DNA of 34,067 bases, from positions 1 through 34,067 of the forward strand of contig NZ_RKKU01000034.1 in the NCBI RefSeq assembly GCF_003797945.1, written 5' to 3'. The position numbers were made by a program, and so were the translations under genes. The notes below the pieces were generated by a model, which did not search any database, was not told the DNA's origin, and worked only from the letters and a program-made list of their open reading frames with translations. This document shows, piece by piece, positions 1 to 9,810 of the stretch (its first letter is position 1; the number at the start of each line of letters is the position of its first letter). The DNA comes from Pseudomonas neustonica (GTDB taxonomy: Bacteria > Pseudomonadota > Gammaproteobacteria > Pseudomonadales > Pseudomonadaceae).

Positions 1-123
1 GGGATTGATCTCGCTGCTGGATACCCAGCGGCGCCTTCAGTGTCAGTCATGAACCGCCGTATGCGGAACCGCACGTACGGTGGTGTGAGAGGGCGGCGGG
101 AGTAATCCCGCTCCCTACTCGAT
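1..123 (+). mobile_element. Group II intron, 3' end (domains V and VI), class C-like
   Basis: This is the 3' terminal part of a self-splicing retroelement; the rest lies left of the window. Domain V folds from 53-65 and 70-84: nine basal pairs (53-61 with 76-84), a two-base bulge at 74-75, four distal pairs (62-65 with 70-73) and a GAAC loop. The basal helix carries C55-G56-C57 with G56 facing U81, the CGC version of the catalytic triad known from group IIC introns. Domain VI follows at about 88-117, with paired GCGGGA/TCCCGC arms and a likely branch-point A117. The intron should end near 118-124 (an AT ends at 123). A hairpin at 12-33 (nine pairs, four-base loop) lies before domain V. The pairing is visible in the sequence; class assignment and exact end are inference. 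Confidence 0.82.
2..52 (+). CDS. Possible C-terminal end of the intron-encoded reverse transcriptase/maturase (partial)
   Basis: Frame 2 is open from the window edge and ends at a TGA at 50-52, just before domain V. The last 16 residues are GLISLLDTQRRLQCQS. The leading QGL/GL-x-SL pattern resembles the end of many LtrA-type maturases, which stop shortly before domain V. The fragment is too short to prove this; position and the neighbouring intron RNA are the main support. Frame 1 is also open here, so the reading frame is not certain. Confidence 0.4.
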   Translation, partial: GLISLLDTQRRLQCQS

Positions 124-367
124 CCCGTATTTTGTTGCGGGAAGGCCTCTGTCGGTTTATTTCCACCTGCCCGCTTTTGCCCCATTTAAGTGCGTACTGG
201 CGCAGTGATGGCGCGGGTATTTCTTGGCTGCGCCTGTTGTCTTTTACGTGCCTGCGATGAGGCTCCCTGTTCATGGGAGGGTAAAAATAAATTTACATTT
301 GTGCGTTAAGTTGCACGAATATTGCTAGTAACCGGACATTCACCCCCTTTGTTCGGAGCGCTCTGCA
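124..367. other. Non-coding stretch between intron end and chemoreceptor gene
   Basis: No credible gene was found here. A short inverted repeat (CTCCC/GGGAG, about 262-278) is followed by an A/T-rich patch on the plus strand. TTTACA at 292-297 could be a -35 element for the chemoreceptor gene, but no good -10 stands at the right distance. A Shine-Dalgarno-like GGAG lies near 355, ahead of the ATG at 368. This would be the 3' exon side of the intron insertion. Confidence 0.45.
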
Positions 368-2326
368 ATGTCGTTACGTTTTAAACTGGCAGCTACTTAT
401 ATTCTGGTTGGTCTTTTGCCGGTTATCGCGGTTGCATTCAGCGTGTACGAACAGGCTAGCGGGGCGTTGCGCGAGCAGACCCTGAACAGCCTTGAGGCGG
501 TGGCCAGTATTAAGCAGCAACAGTTGCAGAGTAATTGGCGGTCCAGGCATAACCAGTTGCAAACCCTTGCTACCAACCTATCCAACAATTACGCGGGCCT
601 GGATCAAATGGCGTTGATCAGCGCCTCTAACTACGATCGCCCTACCTTCCAAAGCTTTATTGAAACCTATGGCTACAGCGATCTAAAGCTGATCAGCCGT
701 GAGGGCAAAGTATTTTTTAGTGTGATGCGGGGGGACGACTATCAGGCTGACCTGCTATCTGACGAGTGGAGTAAACGTCCGCAGGGGCAATTGGCGGCAG
801 AGGGGCTTAGCAAAGGTACGGCTTTCATTGATGATCTTAAGGTCAATCCGCTTAACGGGGAGCCAACTCAGTTCATGGTTGCGCCGATCGGCGTGGACGA
901 TGAGGTCAACGGACTGATAATGCTTGAGCTGCCGTTGGCTCCCTTGAATGAAGTGATGCAGTCGCGCCGGGGCTTGGGAGAGTCGGGTGAAACCTACCTG
1001 GTAGGCGAGGATGGCCTGCTACGTTCTGACTCTGCGAGATTTGCCGACCGGCTGGTGGCAAGAGCGGGTAGTCAGGGGCAGCTTATTGAAGCAGAGGCGG
1101 TTCAACGCGCGATTGGCGGCGAGCAGGGGCGGCTGCTGGAGCCCGGACTTGATGGTTCTGATTCATTGAAAGCCTTCGTTCCTGTCAACTTTGATGGGCA
1201 GCGCTGGGCGTTGATCGCGGAGATGGATGTAAGCGAAGCTTATGCGCCTGTTCGCCGCTTGATGCGCCAGGTTTTGCTGTTGGGTCTGGCGACCGTCATC
1301 GCGGTGATTATTGCTACCCTGCTCATTAGTCGCAGCGTCATGCGCCCGCTTGGGGGTGAGCCGGGCGCCATGGCTGCTCTGGCCCAGCGCCTATCTACCG
1401 GTGATATGCAGGTCGAGTCCACGGAGGCTAACCCTGGTGGGCTAATGGCTGCCCTGCACAAGATGGCCGGCGCTTGGCGCGATATTGTGGGGCAACTAAG
1501 GTCGTCTACTGAGGCGGTGACTGCCGCCAGCGATGATATTCTCCAGGCTGCGGGTAAGACGAGCGTAAGACTGGATCAACAGCAACAAGCGGTCGAGCTG
1601 GTGGTTACCGCGGCGGATCAGATGGCTGCTACCGTTCAAGAGATCGCGAGCAGTGCCACCAGTAGCGCAGAGGGTAGCTCTGCCGCCCGGGATGCCTTTG
1701 GTACTATGCAATTGACCCTCGAGAGCATGATAGAGCGGCAGGACACACTGCTTGTCAGTTTGCGCTCAGCTGATCAGGACGTTCATACCCTAGCCTCTGA
1801 CAGCGAGCAGATTGGTGCTGTTTTGCAGGTTATCTCCGGTATCGCCGAGCAAACCAACCTGCTTGCCCTCAACGCTGCCATTGAGGCTGCTCGCGCTGGC
1901 GAGCAAGGCCGTGGTTTTGCTGTCGTCGCAGACGAGGTGCGCAGTCTTGCGCTGCGCACGCGTACTGCGACTGACGAGATTCATGGCATTATCGCGACGC
2001 TGGATACGTCCTCTCAGCAGGCAATGCAGCGTATGCAGGGGGCCGCTGGCCAGGCGCAGGGCTTGGAGCAGGAAACTCAGGCCGTACTGGGCTCGCTGAG
2101 TCTATTGGATGAGTCGTTGCAAGGCGTGCATGCGTTGGCGTTTCAGATCGCAACTGCCGCGGAACAGCAGGCTGCGACGACCTCAGAGGTCAATTTGCAT
2201 ATGCATGAATTGCAGGCAATGGCTGAGGAAAACCGACAAACAGCGGAATACACTCGCCAGAGCGGAGAGCGCTTGCACAAAGTGGCCGACAGTCAAAAGC
2301 AGCTGGTAGCGCATTTTCAGCTGTAA
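368..2326 (+). CDS. Methyl-accepting chemotaxis protein (transmembrane chemoreceptor)
   Basis: The 652-residue protein would sense a ligand outside the inner membrane and control the CheA kinase at the cell pole. TM1 is at about residues 6-28. A periplasmic sensor of about 270 residues follows, probably a double-Cache type, judging from the [12 protein letters not shown] stretch near its end. TM2 lies at about 302-320, then a HAMP segment beginning PLGGEP. The cytoplasmic methyl-accepting hairpin runs from about 380, with the conserved tip [20 protein letters not shown] at about residues 491-510. No C-terminal CheR-tether pentapeptide is evident. The ligand cannot be deduced. The ATG at 368 starts directly before TM1 and has GGAG upstream. 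The gene stands alone, converging on uvrA with 23 bases between stops. The family call is secure; the sensor subtype is inferred. Confidence 0.95.
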   Translation: MSLRFKLAATYILVGLLPVIAVAFSVYEQASGALREQTLNSLEAVASIKQQQLQSNWRSRHNQLQTLATNLSNNYAGLDQMALISASNYDRPTFQSFIETYGYSDLKLISREGKVFFSVMRGDDYQADLLSDEWSKRPQGQLAAEGLSKGTAFIDDLKVNPLNGEPTQFMVAPIGVDDEVNGLIMLELPLAPLNEVMQSRRGLGESGETYLVGEDGLLRSDSARFADRLVARAGSQGQLIEAEAVQRAIGGEQGRLLEPGLDGSDSLKAFVPVNFDGQRWALIAEMDVSEAYAPVRRLMRQVLLLGLATVIAVIIATLLISRSVMRPLGGEPGAMAALAQRLSTGDMQVESTEANPGGLMAALHKMAGAWRDIVGQLRSSTEAVTAASDDILQAAGKTSVRLDQQQQAVELVVTAADQMAATVQEIASSATSSAEGSSAARDAFGTMQLTLESMIERQDTLLVSLRSADQDVHTLASDSEQIGAVLQVISGIAEQTNLLALNAAIEAARAGEQGRGFAVVADEVRSLALRTRTATDEIHGIIATLDTSSQQAMQRMQGAAGQAQGLEQETQAVLGSLSLLDESLQGVHALAFQIATAAEQQAATTSEVNLHMHELQAMAEENRQTAEYTRQSGERLHKVADSQKQLVAHFQL

Positions 2327-2349
2327 TGATGCCGGCCCCGTCTGCGCTG

Positions 2350-5181
2350 TTAGCGGTCGCGTTCCAGCAGGGGACCGAGGAAGCGACCAGTATGTGAAAC
2401 CGCCTCGGCGGCGACTTCTTCCGGGGTACCGGTAGCGATGATTAGTCCGCCGCCGGAACCGCCCTCTGGGCCTAAATCGACTAACCAGTCAGCGGTCTTG
2501 ATAACATCCAGGTTATGTTCGATCACGACGACGGTGTTGCCGTGATCGCGCAAGCGATGCAGCACGTCGAGCAACTGCTGGATGTCGGCAAAGTGCAGGC
2601 CGGTAGTGGGCTCGTCCAGAATATAGAGGGTTTTGCCGGTATCGCGCTTTGACAGTTCGCGGGCCAACTTGACCCTTTGCGCTTCACCGCCGGAAAGGGT
2701 GGTGGCTGACTGACCGAGACGGATGTAGGTAAGGCCAACATCGATCAGGGTTTGCAGCTTGCGCGCTAGCGCAGGCACCGCTTCAAAGAATTCACGCGCT
2801 TCCTCGATGGTCATCTCAAGGATTTCGTGAATGTTCTTGCCCTTGTATTTGATCTCCAGTGTTTCCCGGTTGTAGCGCTTGCTTTTACATACGTCGCAGG
2901 GCACATAGATATCCGGCAGGAAATGCATCTCTACCTTGATCAGGCCATCGCCCTGACAGGCCTCGCAGCGCCCACCTTTAACGTTAAAGGAGAAGCGGCC
3001 TGCCTTGTAGCCACGCGAGCGTGCTTCCTGCGTGCCGGCAAACAACTCGCGAATCGGCGTGAACAGACCGGTGTAGGTCGCCGGGTTGGAGCGTGGGGTA
3101 CGGCCGATTGGGCTCTGGTCTATATCCACCACTTTATCCAGATGCTGCAAGCCATCAAAGCTTTTGTACGGAGCAGCTTCCAGCGTGGTCGCACCATTGA
3201 GTGCGGTCGCTGTAATGGGGAATAGGGTGTTGTTGATCAGGGTCGATTTACCTGAACCGGAGACGCCCGTTACACACGTCAGCAGGCCAACCGGAATAGC
3301 CAGATCGACATTCTGCAAATTGTTGCCGCACGCCCCTTTGAGCTTGAGCCACTGGTCTTTTCTGACCGGTGTGCGCTGAGCGGGGATTGGGATCTTGACC
3401 TTGCCTGACAGATACTTGCCGGTCAGCGAATCGGGATTGTTCATGACCTCTTCTGGTGTGCCCTTGGCGACGATTTCCCCACCGTGGACGCCAGCACCAG
3501 GACCTATATCGACGACATAGTCAGCCATGCGGATGGCATCTTCATCATGCTCGACAACGATGACCGTGTTGCCTAGCTCACGCAGGTGAGTCAGGGTGGC
3601 GAGCAGGCGCTCGTTATCGCGTTGGTGCAGGCCGATAGAGGGCTCGTCGAGGATATACATGACGCCAACCAGCCCGGCACCAATCTGGCTGGCCAAGCGG
3701 ATACGCTGCGCCTCGCCGCCCGAGAGCGTATCGGCGCTACGATCCAGCGTCAGATAATCCAGCCCCACGTTGACCAGGAACATCAGTCGCGCGCGGATTT
3801 CCTTGAGGATTTTCTCGGCGATTTCACCGCGGTTACCCTGCAGTGTCAGCTGTCCAAAATACTCAGCTGCAGCGCCTACGGGCATGGTAGTGACGCCCGG
3901 CAGGTTGCGGTCATCAATGAATACGTGGCGCGCCTCGCGGCGCAGGCGTGTGCCGTGGCAGTCGGGGCAGGGTTGCGTACTGAGGTACTTGGTCAGCTCT
4001 TCGCGCACGCTTTGCGACTCGGTTTCGCGGTAGCGACGTTCCAGATTGGGCAATATGCCTTCAAAGGGGTGCTCGCGGCGCACCACATCGCCACGATCGT
4101 TCAGGTAGCGGAAGGGTACCTTGTCATTACCAGTACCGCTAAGCACCAGTTTGCGATGGTGGTCTTGCAGGTCGTCAAACGCCAAGTCGAGATTGATGCC
4201 GTAGTGCTCGGCCAGCGAGCTGAGCATCTGAAAGTAGTAAACATTGCGGCGATCCCAGCCGCGAATGGCGCCTTCGGCCAAGGTTAGCTCGCCGTTTACC
4301 AGGCGCTTCTGATCAAAGAACTGTTTTACGCCCAAGCCGTCGCACCCCGGGCAGGCGCCGGCGGGGTTGTTGAAGGAGAACAGGCGGGGTTCCAGCTCGC
4401 TGATTGAGTGGCCGCACTCAGGGCAGGCAAAGCGTGCGCTGAAGGTCACTTCATCGCCTTCTTCGCCTTCCATGGGGGCAATGATGGCGATGCCATCTGC
4501 CAGACCAATGGCGGTCTCAAAGGATTCAGCCAGTCGCTGCTGCAGATCTTCACGTACCTTGAAGCGGTCAACTACCACTTCAATAGTGTGTTTGCGTTTC
4601 TTGTCGAGCGCAGGTGCTTCATCGAGTTCATGGATTCGGCCATCGATGCGCGCCCTTACAAAGCCCTGAGCGCGCAGCTCGTCGATCAGCGCCAGGTGTT
4701 CGCCCTTGCGTTCACGCATGACTGGCGCAAGCAACATCAGCTTGCGGCCTTCCGGCATAGCCAGCACCTGGTCCACCATCTGGCTGATGGTTTGTGCGGC
4801 CAGAGGCAGGTCGTGATCGGGGCACATGGGGATGCCCACGCGGGCAAAAAGCAGGCGCAGGTAGTCGTAAATCTCGGTAATGGTGCCGACGGTAGAACGT
4901 GGGTTGTGCGAGGTTGATTTCTGCTCGATAGAGATAGCCGGCGAGAGACCTTCGATGTGGTCTACATCGGGTTTTTCCATCATCGACAGGAACTGGCGTG
5001 CATAGGCCGATAGCGATTCTACGTAGCGGCGCTGTCCCTCGGCATAGAGTGTGTCGAAAGCGAGTGAAGACTTGCCGGAGCCGGACAGGCCGGTAATCAC
5101 GATCAGTTTGTCGCGCGGTAAGTCGAGGTCGATATTCTTCAGGTTGTGGGTGCGAGCCCCACGTATCACGATGGTATCCAC
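2350..5181 (-). CDS. uvrA: Excinuclease ABC subunit A (UvrA)
   Basis: UvrA is the damage-sensing ATPase of nucleotide excision repair; a dimer scans DNA with UvrB and loads it at lesions. From a GTG start at 5181 the protein has 943 residues, the usual length. Walker A1 GLSGSGKS is at residues 31-38 and Walker A2 GVSGSGKST lies in the second half; both halves carry LSGGEAQR signatures. A zinc-binding cluster has cysteine pairs near 253/256 and 277/280; a second has cysteines near 738-765. The frame stays open to an ATG at 5289, but that would add 36 poorly family-like residues and lies upstream of the promoter at 5214-5243. The GTG is followed by [15 protein letters not shown], the normal UvrA beginning, and is preceded by a GGGGGT patch. 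The gene is divergent from the MFS gene. Confidence 0.98.
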   Translation of the reverse strand: MDTIVIRGARTHNLKNIDLDLPRDKLIVITGLSGSGKSSLAFDTLYAEGQRRYVESLSAYARQFLSMMEKPDVDHIEGLSPAISIEQKSTSHNPRSTVGTITEIYDYLRLLFARVGIPMCPDHDLPLAAQTISQMVDQVLAMPEGRKLMLLAPVMRERKGEHLALIDELRAQGFVRARIDGRIHELDEAPALDKKRKHTIEVVVDRFKVREDLQQRLAESFETAIGLADGIAIIAPMEGEEGDEVTFSARFACPECGHSISELEPRLFSFNNPAGACPGCDGLGVKQFFDQKRLVNGELTLAEGAIRGWDRRNVYYFQMLSSLAEHYGINLDLAFDDLQDHHRKLVLSGTGNDKVPFRYLNDRGDVVRREHPFEGILPNLERRYRETESQSVREELTKYLSTQPCPDCHGTRLRREARHVFIDDRNLPGVTTMPVGAAAEYFGQLTLQGNRGEIAEKILKEIRARLMFLVNVGLDYLTLDRSADTLSGGEAQRIRLASQIGAGLVGVMYILDEPSIGLHQRDNERLLATLTHLRELGNTVIVVEHDEDAIRMADYVVDIGPGAGVHGGEIVAKGTPEEVMNNPDSLTGKYLSGKVKIPIPAQRTPVRKDQWLKLKGACGNNLQNVDLAIPVGLLTCVTGVSGSGKSTLINNTLFPITATALNGATTLEAAPYKSFDGLQHLDKVVDIDQSPIGRTPRSNPATYTGLFTPIRELFAGTQEARSRGYKAGRFSFNVKGGRCEACQGDGLIKVEMHFLPDIYVPCDVCKSKRYNRETLEIKYKGKNIHEILEMTIEEAREFFEAVPALARKLQTLIDVGLTYIRLGQSATTLSGGEAQRVKLARELSKRDTGKTLYILDEPTTGLHFADIQQLLDVLHRLRDHGNTVVVIEHNLDVIKTADWLVDLGPEGGSGGGLIIATGTPEEVAAEAVSHTGRFLGPLLERDR

Positions 5182-5213
5182 AGCCCATTTACCCCCAGCC
5201 AGCAAAGCGGACA

Positions 5214-5243
5214 AGTATACGTTGTCAGGCGGTCTACGGGCAA
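5214..5243 (-). promoter_or_regulatory. Likely sigma-70 promoter of uvrA
   Basis: On the minus strand TTGCCC (5238-5243) and TATACT (5214-5219, five of six matches to the -10 consensus) are separated by 18 bases. Transcription would begin near 5207, about 25 bases before the GTG at 5181. No CTGT-N8-ACAG LexA box was seen in 5182-5363. Confidence 0.5.
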
Positions 5244-5363
5244 AGAAGCCTGCATCTTTCCGGATTTTGCAGCCAATGTAACAAGGCATGTCAAATCAAC
5301 GCGGGCAAATACGATGCATCGCAACCGCGTCGTGGTAAAATCGCGCTTTTTTTGGGAGCAGTC

Positions 5364-6734
5364 ATGCAGCAGGCCGATTCCATGAGCCCTTTAGAGCGCC
5401 GCGCCGCCATATCGCTGGCGCTGGTGTTTGCTTTTCGCATGCTGGGTCTGTTCATGGTGCTGCCGGTACTGGCCACCTATGGTCAAAGCCTGGCTGGTGC
5501 GACTCCGGTATTGATCGGGATGGCCATTGGTTGTTACGGCCTGACCCAGGCATTTCTGCAAATTCCCTTTGGCATGCTGTCGGATCGCATCGGGCGTAAA
5601 CCGGTCATCCTCTTTGGTTTATTGCTGTTTGCGCTGGGTGGTTTGCTCGCCGCGCAGGCAGACAGTATTCAGCAAGTGATTGCCGGACGGATTTTGCAGG
5701 GCGCTGGCGCTATTGCGGCGGCTGTTATGGCGCTGGTGGCTGACTTGACTCAAGAGCAGAATCGCACCAAAGCCATGGCGATGATCGGTATGAGCATTGG
5801 TAGCGCCTTTGCTGTGGCTATGGTGGCGGGCCCGGTTATCGCCGGGCTGGCTGGCTTGCATGGGGTGTTTCTCTCGACCAGCGTGCTGGCGGTCGTCGGC
5901 ATGTTGCTAGTCATCTTTTGTGTACCCACACCGCAAACCTCATTGCGCCACCGTGAGGCGGGCGTCGTGCGTGCCGCGTTTCTACCTGCGCTGCGTAACC
6001 CCGATTTGCTGCGCCTTAATTACGGCATTGCCTCGCTCCATGCGATCCTTATGGCGACTTTCATTGCGGTACCGCTGGCGCTGCAGCAGCATGCTCATCT
6101 GCCCAAGGAGCAGCATTGGTGGGTGTACCTGGCCGCGCTGCTGATTTCCTTTTTTGCCATGGTTCCTTTTATCATTTATGCCGAGAAGCAGCGGCAGATG
6201 AAACGGGTGGTCCTGGGCGCGATTGCTATGCTGTTGCTGGTACAGCCCATGTTCTGGCTGAGCATGGACTCGCTACCCTGGCTGGTCGCGACTATCGTGC
6301 TTTTCTTTGTCGGTTTTAATCTGCTGGAAGCGACATTACCGTCACTGCTGAGCAAAATTGCCCCGGCTGGCGGCAAGGGCACCGCGATGGGAGTGTATTC
6401 CACCAGCCAGTTTGCCGGTGCTGCCCTGGGTGGCGTCATGGGTGGCTGGATATTTGGCCATTTCGGCCTGCTCGGCGTGTTTGCCGGTTGCGGGCTCTTG
6501 GCACTGTCGTGGCTGGTTATTGGTGTTACCATGAACGAACCGCCTTACGTGACCAGCTATCGCTTGGCACTGACTCCCGCGCAGTCACAGGATACGTCCT
6601 TGTCGGACAGTTTGCTGGCCGTGCCGGGGGTGGCAGAAGCATTCATAGTGGCGGAAGAAGCCGCAGCATACATAAAAGTCGACAGCAAAGAGCTGGATCG
6701 TGAGGCGCTGGACCGAGTTGTAGCGCCCGTTTGA
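5364..6734 (+). CDS. MFS transporter, YajR-like, with C-terminal cytoplasmic domain
   Basis: This is a 456-residue inner-membrane carrier of the major facilitator superfamily with about 12 hydrophobic segments in the first 390 residues. The loop-2/3 motif [13 protein letters not shown] is the classic MFS motif A. After the last membrane segment comes a soluble tail of about 65 residues (from about [13 protein letters not shown]) that resembles the ferredoxin-like YAM domain of E. coli YajR, whose length (454) also matches. The substrate is unknown and it may be a drug/proton antiporter. The ATG at 5364 is preceded by GGGAG at 5354-5358; an in-frame TTG at 5352 has no such site. A TAAAAT at 5336-5341 may be its -10 element. 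It lies 28 bases ahead of ssb. Confidence 0.88.
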   Translation: MQQADSMSPLERRAAISLALVFAFRMLGLFMVLPVLATYGQSLAGATPVLIGMAIGCYGLTQAFLQIPFGMLSDRIGRKPVILFGLLLFALGGLLAAQADSIQQVIAGRILQGAGAIAAAVMALVADLTQEQNRTKAMAMIGMSIGSAFAVAMVAGPVIAGLAGLHGVFLSTSVLAVVGMLLVIFCVPTPQTSLRHREAGVVRAAFLPALRNPDLLRLNYGIASLHAILMATFIAVPLALQQHAHLPKEQHWWVYLAALLISFFAMVPFIIYAEKQRQMKRVVLGAIAMLLLVQPMFWLSMDSLPWLVATIVLFFVGFNLLEATLPSLLSKIAPAGGKGTAMGVYSTSQFAGAALGGVMGGWIFGHFGLLGVFAGCGLLALSWLVIGVTMNEPPYVTSYRLALTPAQSQDTSLSDSLLAVPGVAEAFIVAEEAAAYIKVDSKELDREALDRVVAPV

Positions 6735-6762
6735 TCACCGCAGATATATCAGGAGAAGAGGA

Positions 6763-7254
6763 ATGGCCAGAGGCGTCAATAAAGTTATTTTGATCGGTAA
6801 TGTCGGTGGTGATCCCGAGGTTCGTTACATGCCGAACGGCAATGCGGTGGCCAACGTAACGCTGGCCACCAGCGATAGCTGGAAAGACAAGCAAACCGGT
6901 CAGCAGCAAGAGCGTACCGAGTGGCACCGAGTGGTGTTCTTTGGGCGTATTGCCGAGGTGGTTGGCGAGTACGCGCGCAAAGGCTCCAAGCTTTATATTG
7001 AAGGCCGCCTGCAGACCCGCGAGTGGGAAAAAGACGGCGTCAAGCGCTACACCACCGAGGTAGTTGTCGATATCGGTGGCCAGATGCAGCTACTTGATGG
7101 CCGTCCCTCTGGTGGCGAGCAAAACGCCGCACCGCGCCAGCAGCAGCCTTCGCGCCCGGCACCACAGCAGCAACCCGCTGCTCAGCCGCAGCAGCAAGCA
7201 CCGCAGCAGCCTGCTCCGGATTACGACAGCTTTGATGACGACATTCCTTTCTAG
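6763..7254 (+). CDS. ssb: Single-stranded DNA-binding protein
   Basis: SSB coats single-stranded DNA during replication, repair and recombination and recruits partner enzymes. The 163-residue protein begins [19 protein letters not shown] and carries one OB fold over about residues 1-110. A linker rich in glutamine and proline follows (about 120-150), then the acidic DDDIPF tip that binds partners such as exonuclease I and RecO. A strong AGGAGAAGAGG ribosome site precedes the ATG. The uvrA/MFS/ssb arrangement is shared with other pseudomonads. A terminator follows at 7272-7320. Confidence 0.98.
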   Translation: MARGVNKVILIGNVGGDPEVRYMPNGNAVANVTLATSDSWKDKQTGQQQERTEWHRVVFFGRIAEVVGEYARKGSKLYIEGRLQTREWEKDGVKRYTTEVVVDIGGQMQLLDGRPSGGEQNAAPRQQQPSRPAPQQQPAAQPQQQAPQQPAPDYDSFDDDIPF

Positions 7255-7271
7255 AATGTAGCTGTCGCCGT

Positions 7272-7320
7272 AACCCGGCATGACCTAGGATGATTGTCCC
7301 CGGTCTGCCGGGTTTTTTTA
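7272..7320 (+). terminator. Rho-independent terminator after ssb
   Basis: A perfect nine-base arm pair AACCCGGCA (7272-7280) and TGCCGGGTT (7306-7314) runs into a T run at 7313-7319. A shorter alternative, CCCGG/CCGGG with a TCTG loop (7299-7312), ends at the same T run. Either structure would stop transcription after ssb. Confidence 0.85.
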
Positions 7321-7404
7321 TGGCTCGTGAAAAGCGCTGTACCCAATTGCGGTATGCAGGCGTGGGCGGGTTGCCTCTGGTTTGCTAGCGAGAAGGGTAT
7401 ATCA

Positions 7405-8082
7405 ATGTCAGAAGTCTATTTTGTGCGCCATGGCCAGGCCTCCTTTGGCTCCGATAACTATGACCTGCTATCTGAAAAGGGGCACCAGCAAGCACGACTC
7501 CTGGGGGACTATTTCAGCGCCCAGGACATGCAGTTTGATCACATCATTACAGGCGACATGGTGCGGCATCGGGAGACGGCGGAAGGTATCTGCGAGGGCT
7601 TGGGTGTTGCCGGCCGGTCTTTTGAGGTCTTGCCGGAGCTCAACGAGTTCGACTTCCATTCCGTATTGCACGCCTTTCTTGCGCAGCACCCTGACCAGGC
7701 GTTGCCCGATAAACCGGTGGTGGCTGATTACTTCAAGCGCTTGAAGCAGGGCATCGTGCTGTGGTCTGAAGGTCGTCTTGAGGGGAGTTTGCCGGAGACT
7801 TGGGCTCAGTTTGAACAGCGTATTTTGCATGCGCGTGAGCACATCATGAGCAATTACAAAGGTCAGCGTGTCCTCGCGGTCAGCTCGGGCGGCGCCATAG
7901 CCATGCTGGTACGCCAGCTGCTGGAGGCGCCGAGCAAAACCATGATCGAGTTGAACTTGCAGACGCGCAATACCGGACTGATTCATTGCGTGTTCAATCA
8001 ACGCTCAATGCGCCTGAGTAGTTTCAACAGTGTTCCGCATCTGGATGCCCCCGAGCGACGTGAGCTGATCACCTATACCTGA
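7405..8082 (+). CDS. Histidine phosphatase family protein (phosphoglycerate mutase-like), second His replaced
   Basis: The 225-residue cytoplasmic protein has the phosphate-accepting motif VRHGQAS (R8-H9-G10) directly after the start and a fold-consistent length. Family members are phosphatases or mutases for small phosphorylated molecules; the substrate here is unknown. The late motif, where many members have SHGG with a second catalytic histidine, reads VSSGGAIAM, so that histidine is a serine. Relatives with SGG at this place exist as I recall, so activity is not excluded. The ATG at 7405 is chosen because the RHG motif follows at the normal distance and a GAGAAGGG patch lies upstream; a longer frame back to 7294 would run into the ssb terminator. 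The next gene begins 88 bases downstream on the same strand. Confidence 0.88.
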   Translation: MSEVYFVRHGQASFGSDNYDLLSEKGHQQARLLGDYFSAQDMQFDHIITGDMVRHRETAEGICEGLGVAGRSFEVLPELNEFDFHSVLHAFLAQHPDQALPDKPVVADYFKRLKQGIVLWSEGRLEGSLPETWAQFEQRILHAREHIMSNYKGQRVLAVSSGGAIAMLVRQLLEAPSKTMIELNLQTRNTGLIHCVFNQRSMRLSSFNSVPHLDAPERRELITYT

Positions 8083-8170
8083 GCCCAACGAGACTGGCAG
8101 GTGACGCGCGGCTGCGGACACTGCACAATACAGGTCACACTGGATAACGGGTTACAAGGGTTAATAAAGC

Positions 8171-9052
8171 ATGCGCAAGCGGGTTTTGCTGCTGGGGCAC
8201 GAATCGTTACTGGGTCAGTCATTAGTGACTCAGGCCGCAGCAGAGGACATTGAGTTTCTGCTGCCAGGCACTCCGTCTGATGCATGGCGGCCAGACGCGA
8301 TTGATGGCTGGCTCGACGAGCTGGCACCGGATGCGGTTATCAACCTCGCGCATTATCATCAGCAGTTTCAGTTAGTGACGGCCGATGCCGAGCAAATGGC
8401 CGCGCAGCGGCAGTTCAGCGAGCGCTTGATCGAGTCCTGCGCGCAGCGGGATATGCTGCTGTGCATGCTGTCCAATACCCGCGTCTTCAGTGGCGAAAAG
8501 AATACCCCCTACACCGAAAAAGACGAGCTGACCCCTGTTGGTGCCCAAGGCGCAGTGCAGGCCGCTCTCGACCAGTTGCTGGTGCGGCGCTGTAAGCGGC
8601 ATCTGTTACTGCGTTTTAGTTGGCTGCTGGATCAGTCGCCGGACGGCTTGTTGATGAGACTGGTAAACCAGTTGCAGGCAAGCCAGCGTGTTGCCCTGGC
8701 AGAAGAGTGGCGCGGTAACCCAACACCCTTGGCCGATGCCGCGCGGGTATTGTTGGCGGTAATCAAGCAGATGGATTGTGACGCAGAGTTGTATGGGGTT
8801 TATCACTACGCGAGTGTAGAGGCGTCAAGCTGGATCAGTCTGGCGAAGAGCCTGGGCCAGGAGTTACTAAGCCTTGAGCGTCTGAGTGAAGACCCAATCA
8901 TTGAGCCGGTAAACTACGCAGACCAGCCGGCCGCGCAGTTTGAACCACAAAACGCCGCTCTGAACGGGCGGCGTTTATTGTTTGCTTTTGGCATCAAGCC
9001 AAGAGCTTGGCGAGCGGGGCTGGACGATATTCTGCAGCCCCCTGCGGCCTGA
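8171..9052 (+). CDS. RmlD-like sugar-nucleotide-binding protein (short-chain reductase fold), active site degenerate
   Basis: The 293-residue protein resembles dTDP-4-dehydrorhamnose reductase (RmlD). It begins with a Rossmann-type strand and loop (RVLLLGHESLLGQSLV), continues with DAVINLAHYHQ and a RVFSGEKNTPYTEKDELTP stretch matching the RmlD pattern, and ends with a substrate-domain-like part. Where RmlD has the catalytic Tyr-x-x-x-Lys after TPL-N-x, this protein reads TPVGAQGAVQAALD, so both residues appear to be Gln. The nucleotide loop is also altered (GHESLLG). It may bind NAD(P)H or a sugar nucleotide without catalysis, or act differently. No sugar-biosynthesis genes are nearby, so the rmlD name is not used. 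The ATG at 8171 is the first codon before the Rossmann strand, but no strong ribosome site precedes it. Confidence 0.75.
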   Translation: MRKRVLLLGHESLLGQSLVTQAAAEDIEFLLPGTPSDAWRPDAIDGWLDELAPDAVINLAHYHQQFQLVTADAEQMAAQRQFSERLIESCAQRDMLLCMLSNTRVFSGEKNTPYTEKDELTPVGAQGAVQAALDQLLVRRCKRHLLLRFSWLLDQSPDGLLMRLVNQLQASQRVALAEEWRGNPTPLADAARVLLAVIKQMDCDAELYGVYHYASVEASSWISLAKSLGQELLSLERLSEDPIIEPVNYADQPAAQFEPQNAALNGRRLLFAFGIKPRAWRAGLDDILQPPAA

Positions 9053-9080
9053 GTATCCGCGCTCTTCGGTCGTTGGCTGA

Positions 9081-9779
9081 TTAGAACTTGTAGCCCAAGC
9101 CAACCATGTAGACCAGTGGGTCGACATCAACATCAACCTTCAGGCGACCTACGGGAGTGTAGGTGGTGTAGCCGGTGGTCTCGATATCGATGTAGCGCAT
9201 CTGAGCATTGAGCATCAGTTTATCGGTAATCATGTAGTCAGCACCCACTTGCGCCGCCAGGCCCCAGGAATTATCCATGCTCAGACCGTCGAAGCCCTTG
9301 GCTTCGGCTGAGCTGCTGACGTCTTCATCAAAGAACCAAGTGAAGTTGATACCCGCACCCAGGTAGGGTTGGAAAGCGGCGGTGCTTTGCATGGGGTACC
9401 AGACCGCGCTCAGGGTGGGTGGCAGGTGCTTCAGCGTACCCAGTTTGCCGTTCAGACTATCGGCGCCAGCTGGTGAACCTTTGATGCCCACATCATGGCT
9501 GAAAGGGGTTGCAGCGAGCAGTTCAACGCCTACGTGATCGGTCACCATGTACGCGAAGTTCAAACCCAGCTGAGTGTCGCTATCCAGAGTGGCACTACCG
9601 CCCAGATTGGTACCGCTTGAGGTCTTGATGCCGGAGCTGTCCTCATGTGGATCAACGGTGATAGCGCCAGCGCGTACGAGGATGTCGCCTGCCTGGTGCG
9701 CTTGGGCTGTAACGGAAGCTGCCAGCAGCGCAGGAGCGAGCAGAAGGCTGGCGGTCAGTTTGGTGGCGAAGCGTGACAT
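9081..9779 (-). CDS. ompW: OmpW family outer-membrane protein
   Basis: OmpW forms a small eight-stranded barrel in the outer membrane and is thought to pass small hydrophobic molecules. The 232-residue precursor has a signal peptide ending near AQA (about residues 1-27), then AGDILVRAGAITVDP, a hallmark of the family start. Alternating strands follow and the last residue is phenylalanine (GLGYKF), as expected for BAM-dependent insertion. An AAGGAG site lies just before the ATG at 9779. The convergent neighbour ends 28 bases away. Upstream lies an ANR/FNR-like box (9839-9852), which suits the oxygen control known for ompW in enteric bacteria. Confidence 0.93.
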   Translation of the reverse strand: MSRFATKLTASLLLAPALLAASVTAQAHQAGDILVRAGAITVDPHEDSSGIKTSSGTNLGGSATLDSDTQLGLNFAYMVTDHVGVELLAATPFSHDVGIKGSPAGADSLNGKLGTLKHLPPTLSAVWYPMQSTAAFQPYLGAGINFTWFFDEDVSSSAEAKGFDGLSMDNSWGLAAQVGADYMITDKLMLNAQMRYIDIETTGYTTYTPVGRLKVDVDVDPLVYMVGLGYKF

Positions 9780-9810
9780 GATGTAACTCCTTGATTAGTG
9801 AACAGGGGCA

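Noticed and set aside
47..274. 75-codon minus-strand frame over the intron end
   Set aside because: It overlaps structured intron RNA (domains V and VI); such short frames are a known annotation artefact of group II introns.
3586..4287. 233-codon plus-strand frame inside uvrA
   Set aside because: Antisense to conserved UvrA zinc and signature regions; a shadow frame.
5182..5363. LexA (SOS) box between uvrA and the MFS gene
   Set aside because: The only CTG/CAG pair near 5250-5272 has the wrong spacing for CTGT-N8-ACAG.
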